From assembly GCA_965220835.1 (NCBI GenBank), contig OZ244842.1, positions 2,480,001 through 2,544,000 of the forward strand: a stretch of DNA of 64,000 nucleotides, written 5' to 3'. Position 1 is the first letter of the stretch. The number at the start of each line of letters is the position of its first letter. Below, piece by piece: positions 1 through 7,608 of this stretch. The notes under the pieces were generated by a model. The model made no database searches, was not told the origin of the DNA, and saw only the letters and a list, made by a program, of their open reading frames with translations. Made by a program: the position numbers and the translations under genes. The DNA is from Azophilus sp965220835 (GTDB lineage: Bacteria; Pseudomonadota; Gammaproteobacteria; Pseudomonadales; Azotimanducaceae).

Positions 1-779
1 TCGCTTTTGGCACCGCACTCCGGGCAGGCGAAGAAGCTCATGTTCTCCACCACCCCCAGCACGGGAATGTCGACCTTGCGGAACATTTCAATCCCCTTGC
101 GCGCATCGAGCAGGGCGATGTCCTGGGGAGTGGTGACAATCACCGCGCCGCTGACTGGGGCCTTTTGCGACAGCGTGAGTTGAATGTCGCCGGTGCCCGG
201 CGGCATATCGACCACCAAGTAGTCGAGCGCACCCCACTCCGTCTGCCCCAACAGCTGCTGCAGGGCGCCGGTCGCCATGGGGCCGCGCCAGACCATGGGG
301 GTGTTTTCGTCGACCAGAAAGCTCATGGACATGGCCTTCAAGCCCCAAGCCTTGATGGGCACGAAGAACTTGCCGTCCTTCACCTCCGGGCGCTTGCCGG
401 AGGCCACGCCAAGCATCATGCCCTGGCTCGGCCCGTAGATGTCGGCGTCCAGCAAGCCCACCGCGGCGCCTTCCCGCGCCAAGGCCAAGGCCAGATTGAC
501 CGCGGTGGTGGATTTCCCAACCCCGCCCTTGCCGGAAGCGACGGCGATGAGGTGCTTGACTTGGCCAAAGCCGCGGCCGGCCGGCGCTTTGAAGTTCAGG
601 TCCAAGTCGATGTCCGCCACGCCCAGAAAGCCGGCCAGGTCACTTGCCAAGGACGCTGCCAAGCCGGCTGACGGATAGCCTAGGGTTACGGACGCCCGAT
701 TTCCGCTGGACAGGGCGCGAACGCCCAATTCCCCCCAAGTGCGGTTCAGGTAAGGGTCTGTGAATTGCTCAATTCTCAT
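1..779 (-). CDS. mrp: Mrp/ApbC-family iron-sulfur cluster carrier ATPase (3' end cut by window edge)
   Basis: Reading leftwards from an ATG at 779, the frame stays open to the window edge. It has an N-terminal MIP18-like stretch, then a deviant Walker A loop (GKGGVGKST) at about residue 85-93, followed by the conserved Mrp body. Mrp/ApbC proteins bind and transfer Fe-S clusters in the cytoplasm. The gene lies divergent from metG, as in many Gammaproteobacteria, and a Fe-S carrier beside rnf and nth (both Fe-S proteins) is a sensible neighbour. The C-terminal part, including the CXXC cluster ligands, is mostly outside the window. Confidence 0.9.
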   Translation of the reverse strand, partial: MRIEQFTDPYLNRTWGELGVRALSSGNRASVTLGYPSAGLAASLASDLAGFLGVADIDLDLNFKAPAGRGFGQVKHLIAVASGKGGVGKSTTAVNLALALAREGAAVGLLDADIYGPSQGMMLGVASGKRPEVKDGKFFVPIKAWGLKAMSMSFLVDENTPMVWRGPMATGALQQLLGQTEWGALDYLVVDMPPGTGDIQLTLSQKAPVSGAVIVTTPQDIALLDARKGIEMFRKVDIPVLGVVENMSFFACPECGAKS

Positions 780-990
780 CGGCCAAGGGGCATTGCGCGG
801 AAGCTCCACTTCGGCCAAGCATTATATGCCGGACTCCATGGTCGGACTCCACATCCGGGCTCATTTCCCGGATTGCCTGCCCGGACGCTTTTCCCACACT
901 GCTTTCCCAGACTGCTTCCCCGAATGCCTTGCCCACCCTGCTTTCCCGGAATCTTCTCCTGGCCTCTTTTCCGGAGCTGCTTTCCCTAGT

Positions 991-1050
991 TCCTTACCCG
1001 CGGATTCCTTACCCGCGGGTTCCTTACCCGCGGGCTCCTTACCCGCGGGC
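991..1050. repeat. Four 15-bp tandem repeats upstream of metG
   Basis: Four head-to-tail copies of TCCTTACCCGCGG followed by two variable bases occupy 991-1050 and end about 67 bp before the metG start. The preceding ~150 bp (about 850-990) looks like a decayed version of the same TTCCCGGA-rich pattern. It lies in the mrp-metG divergent intergenic region, so it may belong to the metG leader or promoter. No protein function is claimed for the open frames crossing it. Confidence 0.85.
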
Positions 1051-1117
1051 TCCTTTCTCAGACATGGAAGAAGGCTTGCGGTATATTGCGCCACCGCACT
1101 TTGCCGCATCCCTGCCC

Positions 1118-3133
1118 ATGAACCGCCGCATTCTGGTCACCAGCGCCCTGCCCTACATCACCGGCTCCATCCACCTGGGAAACATGCTCGAGCACATCCA
1201 GACGGACATCTGGGTGCGCTTCCAGAAAATGCGCGGCCACGAGTGCCTCTACGTGTGCGCCGACGACACCCACGGCACCGGCACCATGCTGCACGCGGAG
1301 CAGGCCGGCGTGTCCACGGAGGAGCTCATTGAATCGATGCGCCTGGAGCACATGCGGGACTTCGCCGGCTTCGGCATAGAGCACGACAACTACCACTCCA
1401 CCCACTCCGAGGAAAACCGCGCACTCTCGGAGCTGATCTACACCCGGCTGCGCGAACGGGGCATCATCTTCACCCGGGACGTGGCTCAGCTCTACGACCC
1501 GGAACGTGGCCTGTTTCTGGCCGACCGCTTCGTTCAGGGCGATTGCCCCCGTTGCGGTGCGCCGGACCAGTATGGCGACAACTGCGATGCCTGCGGAGCC
1601 ACCTATGACGCCACCGAACTCGGCCGGCCCCGTTCGGTGTTTTCCGGGGCGGCGCCGGAGGTTCGGCAGTCCGAGCACTACTTCTTCGACCTGCCGCGAT
1701 TCAGCGACATGCTCAAGGGCTGGACGCGCAGCGGCGCCGTGCAGCCGGAAGTGGCCAACAAGCTCGCCGAGTGGCTGGAGGACGGCCTCAAGCCCTGGGA
1801 CATCTCCAGGGACGCCCCTTACTTCGGCTTCCTCATTCCCGGCACCAAGGACAAGTACTTCTATGTGTGGATGGATGCGCCGGTGGGCTACATGGCCAGC
1901 TTCAAGAACCTGGCCGACACCCGCGACGACCTGGACTTCGACGCCTTCTGGGGCGCCGATGCCCGCACCGAGGTGCACCATTTCATCGGCAAGGACATCG
2001 TTAACTTCCATGCGCTGTTTTGGCCAGCGGTGCTTGAAGGGGCCGGCTTCCGCAAGCCGACGCGAATCCACACCCACGGCTTCGTCACCGTCGAGGGGGC
2101 GAAAATGTCCAAGTCCCGCGGCACCCTCATCAAGGCCTCCACCTACCTTGAGCACTTAAACCCGGAGTATTTGCGCTACTACTTCGCCACCAAGCTCAAC
2201 GGCACCGTTGACGACTACGACATCAACTTCGAGGACTTCGTGCAGCGGGTGAACGCCGACCTGGTGGGCAAGGTGGTCAACATCGCCAGCCGCTGCGCCG
2301 GGTTCATCACCCGCAACTTCGATGGCGAACTGGCCCCTGAGCTGGCCGACGAGACCCTGTGGCGGCAGTTTGTCGAGGCCGCCGATTCAATCGCCGAGCG
2401 CTTCGAGGCAGGACAGGTCTCAAGGGCGGTGCGGGAGATCACTGCCTTGGCCGACCTCGCCAACCAGTACATCGCCGAGCGCGAACCTTGGAAACTGGTC
2501 AAGCAAGAAGGTGCCCAAGCCGATGTGCAGGCGGTTTGCAGCTTGGGGATCAACCTGTTCCGCGTCCTCGCCATCTACCTGACGCCGATCCTGCCCGCCC
2601 TGTCAAAGGCAGTGTCCACGTTCCTCAACGTCGGCCCGTTGCGCTGGTCCGACATCGATCAACCGCTGCTTGGCGGCCGCATCAATGCCTACCGGGCGCT
2701 GCTGACCCGCATGGAAAAAAAGCAGGTCGATCGTCTCATCGAACCCGCCCAGGAACCGCCGGAAGCGGAATCCGCCGCAGCGGCCGATGGCGAGGGCCAA
2801 GCGCCCGCGCTTATCACCATCGACGACTTCGCCAAGGTGCAGCTGAAGGTGGCACGCATCGCCGAAGCCGAGGCGGTGCCGGAAGCCAACAAGCTGCTGC
2901 GCCTGCAACTCGATCTGGGCGATGGCCGCCGCCAGGTGATGGCGGGCATCAAGTCCGCCTACGACCCGGCCAGCCTCATCGACCGGCTGGTGGTCGTGGT
3001 GGCCAACTTGGCGCCCCGCAAGATGCGCTTCGGCACCTCCGAAGGCATGATTCTAGCCGCCGGCCCCGGCGGCAAGGACATCTTCCTGCTCAGCCCCGAC
3101 GCTGGCGCCAAGCCGGGCATGGACGTCAAGTAA
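1118..3133 (+). CDS. metG: Methionyl-tRNA synthetase
   Basis: Charges tRNA-Met with methionine in the cytoplasm. The class I signature HLGN is at residues 19-22 and KMSKS at about 329-333. A zinc knuckle with paired CxxC motifs (CPRC, CDAC) is at about residue 143-160. A C-terminal OB-fold tRNA-binding (Trbp111-like) domain starts at about residue 560. At 671 residues this is the long dimeric form. The frame is open upstream to 929, but the ATG at 1118 matches the family N-terminus (MNRRILVTSALPY), and the upstream extension is repeat DNA. rnfA follows after 24 bp. Confidence 0.96.
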   Translation: MNRRILVTSALPYITGSIHLGNMLEHIQTDIWVRFQKMRGHECLYVCADDTHGTGTMLHAEQAGVSTEELIESMRLEHMRDFAGFGIEHDNYHSTHSEENRALSELIYTRLRERGIIFTRDVAQLYDPERGLFLADRFVQGDCPRCGAPDQYGDNCDACGATYDATELGRPRSVFSGAAPEVRQSEHYFFDLPRFSDMLKGWTRSGAVQPEVANKLAEWLEDGLKPWDISRDAPYFGFLIPGTKDKYFYVWMDAPVGYMASFKNLADTRDDLDFDAFWGADARTEVHHFIGKDIVNFHALFWPAVLEGAGFRKPTRIHTHGFVTVEGAKMSKSRGTLIKASTYLEHLNPEYLRYYFATKLNGTVDDYDINFEDFVQRVNADLVGKVVNIASRCAGFITRNFDGELAPELADETLWRQFVEAADSIAERFEAGQVSRAVREITALADLANQYIAEREPWKLVKQEGAQADVQAVCSLGINLFRVLAIYLTPILPALSKAVSTFLNVGPLRWSDIDQPLLGGRINAYRALLTRMEKKQVDRLIEPAQEPPEAESAAAADGEGQAPALITIDDFAKVQLKVARIAEAEAVPEANKLLRLQLDLGDGRRQVMAGIKSAYDPASLIDRLVVVVANLAPRKMRFGTSEGMILAAGPGGKDIFLLSPDAGAKPGMDVK

Positions 3134-3157
3134 TTCCCGTGCTGCGTCAGTTCTCTC

Positions 3158-3733
3158 ATGGCTGACCTTGCCCTGATCCTCGTTGGCGCTCTGTTGGTCA
3201 ACAACTTCGTGCTGGCCCAGTTCCTCGGGCTGTGCCCGTTTATGGGGGTGACCAAGAGCTTTGCCCCGGCGCTGGCGATGGGTTTGGCCACGACCTTCGT
3301 GCTGACCTTGGCGGCGATTGCCTGCCACCTCATCCACCAAGCCCTGCTGGTGCCGCTCGGCCTGGAGTGGCTGCGCATCATCGTGTTCATCGTAGTGATC
3401 GCCAGCGTGGTGCAGTTCACCGAACTCTACCTGCGCTCCGCCAGCCCGTTGCTGCATCGAAGCCTGGGCCTCTATCTGCCACTCATCACCACCAACTGCG
3501 CCGTGCTCGGAGTGGCGCTGCTGGTGGCCGGGGAAGGCCTGTCCCTGCCCGGCACCATGGTCTTCGCCATCGGCGCGGCCGCTGGGTTCAGCTTGGTGAT
3601 GATGATGTTCAGCGCCATCCGCGAGCGCCTTGAGGGCGCCGACCTGCCCCGGGCCTTCGCCGGAGCGCCCATCGCCTTGGTGACGGCGGGACTCATGAGC
3701 CTCGGCTTTCTCGGCTTTGTGGGACTCGATTGA
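3158..3733 (+). CDS. rnfA: Electron transport complex subunit RnfA
   Basis: A 191-residue, six-helix inner-membrane subunit of the Rnf complex, which couples ferredoxin/NADH electron transfer to ion movement. The start MADLALILVGALLVNNFVL and the motif FLGLCPFMGVTKS are typical of RnfA/RsxA, and the length matches the family (~193). It is the first gene of the rnf run and overlaps rnfB by 4 bp, implying translational coupling. Confidence 0.96.
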   Translation: MADLALILVGALLVNNFVLAQFLGLCPFMGVTKSFAPALAMGLATTFVLTLAAIACHLIHQALLVPLGLEWLRIIVFIVVIASVVQFTELYLRSASPLLHRSLGLYLPLITTNCAVLGVALLVAGEGLSLPGTMVFAIGAAAGFSLVMMMFSAIRERLEGADLPRAFAGAPIALVTAGLMSLGFLGFVGLD

Positions 3734-4728
3734 CCGCCATTCTCATCGCTGCCGGGTCGCTGGCCGGCCTGACCCTGATCGCCGGCCTCGCCTTGAATTG
3801 GGCGCACTCCCGATTGCCAGCCAAAGACGACGGCTTGATCGATGCCATCGACGCGCTGCTGCCGCAGACGCAATGCGGGCAGTGCGGCCATCCCGGCTGC
3901 CGTCCCTACGCCGAGGCGCTGGCCAAGGGCGCGCCCATGGACCTCTGCCCGCCCGGTGGCCAAGACACCTTTCAAGCGCTCAAGAACCTGTTGGGCCGGG
4001 ACGATGGCTTGGCTCCCGTTGAGCCCCAACCCGCCATCGCCCGCATTCGAGAGCCGGAGTGCATCGGCTGCGCCCTCTGCTTGGCGCCCTGCCCGGTGGA
4101 TGCCATTGTCGGCGCAGCTGGCTTCATGCACACGGTCATCGAGGATCAGTGCACCGGCTGCGAACTCTGCTTGCCGGCGTGTCCGGTGGATTGCATTGAA
4201 CTGGTGACGATGCCGGTGTCCTCGGTCGTCAAAGCTGCGAGGGCGGGACGCCCTCGAACCGAGGGCTCCAAGGACAGCGGGTCTTTGGCTCGAGGGCGTC
4301 CCGCCCTCGTCTTAACGCAAGGCAGCGCTTCGCACAGGCCAAGCACCGTCACCAGCAGCCCACCCCTAGGCGCGGATGCGCCCTGCATCGGCTGCAATCG
4401 CTGCGAACCCCTGTGCCCCGAATCCCTGGCGCCGCAGCATCTGTTGCGGCTGATCCGGGCAGGGCAATTGCAGAGCGCTGCGGACACCGGCTTGGATCGC
4501 TGCATCGAGTGCCGTCTCTGCGACCGCGCCTGCCCAAGCGGCATCCCCTTGGCGCATCTTTTCCGCGCCGCCAAGGACGAGGCGCGCAACCGAGCCGACC
4601 GTCAAACCCAAGCGGCTAAGGCCAAAGCACGCTTCGACGCGCGCAGCGCCCGTTTGGCCACCACCGAAGCCGATGCCAGGACCCGGCGGCGGCAACGCCT
4701 GGCCACCACGAGCGAACGCCAATGGTGA
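3730..4728 (+). CDS. rnfB: RnfB fused to the C-terminal ferredoxin domain of RnfC (hybrid Rnf subunit)
   Basis: Residues 1-160 are ordinary RnfB: an N-terminal membrane anchor, the Fe-S domain (CGQCGHPGC, about residues 54-62) and two 4Fe-4S motifs (CIGCALCLAPCP and CTGCELCLPACP). Residues about 168-195 are encoded by a palindromic element. From about residue 215 to the end the sequence is RnfC-like: two more cysteine clusters (CIGCNRCEPLCP, CIECRLCDRACP) followed by an Arg/Ala-rich tail that matches the C-terminus of RnfC, not RnfB. Typical RnfB is ~180-200 residues; this is 332. No other rnfC lies between here and rnfD, which overlaps the 3' end by 7 bp. The start is TTG, overlapping the rnfA stop. 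The RnfC NADH/FMN and SLBB domains are absent. Confidence 0.88.
   Translation: MTAILIAAGSLAGLTLIAGLALNWAHSRLPAKDDGLIDAIDALLPQTQCGQCGHPGCRPYAEALAKGAPMDLCPPGGQDTFQALKNLLGRDDGLAPVEPQPAIARIREPECIGCALCLAPCPVDAIVGAAGFMHTVIEDQCTGCELCLPACPVDCIELVTMPVSSVVKAARAGRPRTEGSKDSGSLARGRPALVLTQGSASHRPSTVTSSPPLGADAPCIGCNRCEPLCPESLAPQHLLRLIRAGQLQSAADTGLDRCIECRLCDRACPSGIPLAHLFRAAKDEARNRADRQTQAAKAKARFDARSARLATTEADARTRRRQRLATTSERQW
4238..4309. repeat. In-frame palindromic element inside rnfB at the RnfB/RnfC junction
   Basis: Two 19-bp sequences, 4238-4256 and 4291-4309, are exact reverse complements. Each is also a hairpin by itself (CGAGGGC, five-base loop, GCCCTCG). The 72-bp element stays in frame and adds about 25 residues rich in Arg, Gly and Ser between the second RnfB cluster and the RnfC-like segment. 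In-frame palindromic insertions are known elsewhere (for example the Rickettsia palindromic elements); family membership here is not established. Confidence 0.8.
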
Positions 4729-5642
4729 CCGGCACCGGCCGCATCATGTGGTCGGTCAACGCCGCCCTGCTGCCGGGCCTGGCCGTGCTGAGCCTGCACT
4801 TCGGCAGCGGCTATCTGCGCAACATCGCCATCGCTTGGCCACTGGCCTGTGCGCTGGACTGGGCTGCGGCCAAAGCCCGAGGACGGCCCGCTAACCTGGC
4901 CGATGGCTCGGTGACCCTAACGGCCTTGATCCTAGCGTTGACCTTACCACCCGCTGCAGCTTGGCATGTGGTGGCCGTCGCCACAGTTGGCGCGGTTTTG
5001 CTGGCCCGGCAGCTGTATGGCGGACTGGGCCACAACATTTTCAACCCGGCCATGGCCGGCTACGCGATCGCGCTGGTCTCCTATCCGCTGGCCATGAGCG
5101 CTTGGCCGCCACTTGTCGATGGACACACGGGCGCGACGGCGCTGACGGCGCTCAAGTACCGGGACGGCCTGACCGTGGCCGAGGCCTTCCGCAACAACCC
5201 CGCCTTCGGCCACTTCGGCGGCCGGGCTTGGGAGTGGGCCAACATGGCCTTTGCGGCAGGTGGCCTGTGGCTGTTGCTGCGCGGCCTGATCGCTTGGCGG
5301 GTGGTCGCGGCCTTTCTCATCACCTTGGGCGCTTTGGCTTTGATCTTCAATGACGGCGGCAGCTCTACCAGCGCCGGGCCGCCGTTGTTCCACCTGCTGT
5401 CGGGCGGGGTCCTGCTGGCCGCCTTCTTCGTCATCACCGACCCCGTGACCCACCCCGGCAGCCGGCCTGGGCAGTGGCTGTTCGGCGCCTGCACCGCAGC
5501 CATCACCTTCGTGATCAGGGCTTGGGGAGGCTACCCGGACGGCATCGCCTTCGCCGTGCTGATCGCCAACGCCGCAACGCCGCTGATCGACCGGGCCTTT
5601 CGACAAGGGCTGAGCGGCCAGTCCTTGTGGAAGTCACCGTGA
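4722..5642 (+). CDS. rnfD: Electron transport complex subunit RnfD
   Basis: A 306-residue polytopic membrane subunit of Rnf. The flavin-attachment motif TGATALT is at about residue 138-144; in the family its Thr carries FMN through a phosphoester bond. Several hydrophobic helices flank it. The ATG lies inside the 3' end of the hybrid rnfB, directly where rnfC would normally intervene. It ends in GTGA overlap with rnfG. It is slightly shorter than the ~350 residues common in relatives. Confidence 0.94.
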   Translation: MVTGTGRIMWSVNAALLPGLAVLSLHFGSGYLRNIAIAWPLACALDWAAAKARGRPANLADGSVTLTALILALTLPPAAAWHVVAVATVGAVLLARQLYGGLGHNIFNPAMAGYAIALVSYPLAMSAWPPLVDGHTGATALTALKYRDGLTVAEAFRNNPAFGHFGGRAWEWANMAFAAGGLWLLLRGLIAWRVVAAFLITLGALALIFNDGGSSTSAGPPLFHLLSGGVLLAAFFVITDPVTHPGSRPGQWLFGACTAAITFVIRAWGGYPDGIAFAVLIANAATPLIDRAFRQGLSGQSLWKSP

Positions 5643-6142
5643 AAAAGCTGCGCCCGCTGCTTGGCATCGGGGCAATAGGCCTCTGCTGCGGCCTGCTGCT
5701 GGGCGGCGTCCACGTCTTGACTGAACCGGCCATCGAGGCCAACAGGTCTCGCCATGTCTGGCAACTCGCGTTCGATATGTTGGGCGAGGGGTTCGACCCC
5801 ACGGGCCTCGCGTGGCAGGGCGATCAGGTCGATCTGCCGGGCGGCATCTGGCTCAAGCGATCCACCATTCAAGGCTATGCTGGGGAAATCCAGTTGCTGG
5901 CCGCCTTTGGCAACGATGGGCGGCTGCTGGGCGCACGGGTGGCTGCGCACGGAGAGACGCCCGGTCTCGGCGACTTCATCGACGTGGACAAGAGCCCTTG
6001 GATGCTCCAATTCGCCACCACCCCACCGCTTGAGGTGGATGCCGTGACTGGCGCCACCATCACCAGCCAAGCGGTGCGGCGCGGCATCCAGCAAATGCTC
6101 GACTCGGCGGTCGCGCCACTAGCGGTGGAGCGTGCACCATGA
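5639..6142 (+). CDS. rnfG: Electron transport complex subunit RnfG
   Basis: A 167-residue protein with one N-terminal membrane helix and an FMN-binding domain facing the periplasm. The covalent flavin motif VTGATITS is near residue 135-142. The GTG at 5639 overlaps the rnfD stop (GTGA) and gives the expected VKKLRPL start; another GTG at 5627 would add four residues. It is shorter than E. coli RsxG (~206). It overlaps rnfE by 4 bp. Confidence 0.92.
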   Translation: MKKLRPLLGIGAIGLCCGLLLGGVHVLTEPAIEANRSRHVWQLAFDMLGEGFDPTGLAWQGDQVDLPGGIWLKRSTIQGYAGEIQLLAAFGNDGRLLGARVAAHGETPGLGDFIDVDKSPWMLQFATTPPLEVDAVTGATITSQAVRRGIQQMLDSAVAPLAVERAP

Positions 6143-6960
6143 GCGGTAAGGAAACCATCGCTGGTGGCACTGGCGCCGAAGCCGGCGGCGCGGACGCCAC
6201 CGCAGGTGGCACGAACGCCGTCTTGGGCGGCGCGAACGCCACCGCAGGTGGCGCGAACGCCGCCTCGGGCGGCGCGTTTGCCGACGCGATCAGGCGCAAC
6301 CCGGCGTGGATTCAACTGCTCGGCCTATGCCCGCTGCTGGCGGTCAGCAACAGCTTGGTCAACGCCGTCGGCCTCGCCTTGGCTAGCGGTTTCGTGCTGT
6401 TGGGCTCGGCTTTGGCCATCTCCACGTTGCGCAGCTGGATTCCGAATCGCGTCCGGCTACCCTGCTTCGTGCTGGTGATCGCCACATTCACCACCGTGAG
6501 CGTCCTGTTGCTGGAGGCCTACGCCTTCGAGCTTTATCTGCGCGTGGCGCTGTTCGTGCAGATCATCGTTTCCAACTGCATGATTCTCGGCCGGATGGAG
6601 GCCTTCGCCAGCCGCCAGCCACCTTGGCGAGCCTGCATGGATGCGCTGGGCACGGCTGCCGGCTTTGCCATCGCCCTGATTGCACTCGGCGGCGTGCGCG
6701 AAGCCGTTGGCCAAGGTAGCCTGCTGGCTGGCATGGAGCACCTGTTTGGCGCGGGGGCCGCGGCTTGGCGCATCGATCTCGGCTTCGGCAACGCGCCCTT
6801 GCTGATCGCCCTGCTGCCGCCCGGCGCCTTCCTGATCGCCGGCCTGCTGCTCGGGCTCGGCAACGGCCTGCGCAACCGGCTATCGCCCGAATCACCACCA
6901 GGCACGGAATTCGATGAACAAGGAAAAACGAACCCAGATCTTCGAAAGGCTGAAAGCTGA
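6139..6960 (+). CDS. rnfE: Electron transport complex subunit RnfE with an N-terminal Gly-Ala heptad repeat
   Basis: The membrane body (from about residue 50: RRNPAWIQLLGLCPLLAVS) is typical RnfE/RsxE with six hydrophobic helices. The first ~50 residues are unusual: six heptads beginning GG (residues 9-50, pattern GGANATA), encoded by 21-bp repeats at about 6163-6288. Normal RnfE starts just before the RRNP segment, so this is an added low-complexity cytoplasmic tail. The 3' end overlaps nth by 47 bp. Confidence 0.92.
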   Translation: MSGKETIAGGTGAEAGGADATAGGTNAVLGGANATAGGANAASGGAFADAIRRNPAWIQLLGLCPLLAVSNSLVNAVGLALASGFVLLGSALAISTLRSWIPNRVRLPCFVLVIATFTTVSVLLLEAYAFELYLRVALFVQIIVSNCMILGRMEAFASRQPPWRACMDALGTAAGFAIALIALGGVREAVGQGSLLAGMEHLFGAGAAAWRIDLGFGNAPLLIALLPPGAFLIAGLLLGLGNGLRNRLSPESPPGTEFDEQGKTNPDLRKAES

Positions 6961-7546
6961 GAACCCGGAGCCCACCACGGAGCTCAACTACGGCACGCCC
7001 TTTGAGCTGTTGATCGCCGTGATGCTGTCCGCCCAAGCCACGGACGTCAGCGTCAATCAGGCGACCGGCCCCCTCTTCCAAGTGGCCAACACGCCAACCG
7101 CCCTGGCAGCCCTCGGCGTCGAACGCCTGAAGGGCTACATCAAGCGCATCGGCCTGTTCAACAACAAGGCCGAGAACGTCATCAAGACCTGCAGGACGCT
7201 CATCGAACGCCACGGCGGCGAAGTGCCCGCCGACCGAGCGGCCTTGGAAGCGCTACCCGGCGTGGGCCGCAAAACCGCCAACGTGGTGCTCAACACGGCC
7301 TTCGGGCAACCGACCATGGCCGTGGACACCCACATCTTCCGCGTCGCCAACCGCACCCGCATCGCACCCGGCAAGAACGTGCGCCAAGTGGAGGACAAGC
7401 TGGTGCGTTGGATTCCCAAGCCGTACCTCAAGAACGCCCACCACTGGCTGATCCTGCACGGCCGCTACGTCTGCACGGCCCGCAAGCCAAGGTGCGGGGC
7501 CTGCGTGATTGAGGATCTATGTGAGTTCAAGGCGAAGCTGCCTTAG
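6914..7546 (+). CDS. nth: Endonuclease III
   Basis: A DNA glycosylase/AP lyase that removes oxidised pyrimidines. The 210 residues include the helix-hairpin-helix LPGVGRKTANVV with its catalytic Lys, the catalytic Asp in VDTHIFRV, and the C-x6-C-x2-C-x5-C 4Fe-4S motif near the C-terminus. Nth follows rnfE in many Gammaproteobacteria; here the genes overlap. Confidence 0.97.
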   Translation: MNKEKRTQIFERLKAENPEPTTELNYGTPFELLIAVMLSAQATDVSVNQATGPLFQVANTPTALAALGVERLKGYIKRIGLFNNKAENVIKTCRTLIERHGGEVPADRAALEALPGVGRKTANVVLNTAFGQPTMAVDTHIFRVANRTRIAPGKNVRQVEDKLVRWIPKPYLKNAHHWLILHGRYVCTARKPRCGACVIEDLCEFKAKLP

Positions 7547-7608
7547 TTGGCCACGAGCGGACCTGCGCCTTCCGCCATCGCACCCCTGAAAGGTAAACTG
7601 CCGCCACT

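Noticed and set aside
861..1109. Minus-strand ORF rich in KEPAG/GK repeats upstream of metG
   Set aside because: Product of the 15-bp repeat DNA; it overlaps the metG start and has no recognisable features.
4238..4309. Rho-independent terminator inside rnfB
   Set aside because: The hairpins are strong, but there is no T-run and the reading frame continues through into cysteine clusters.
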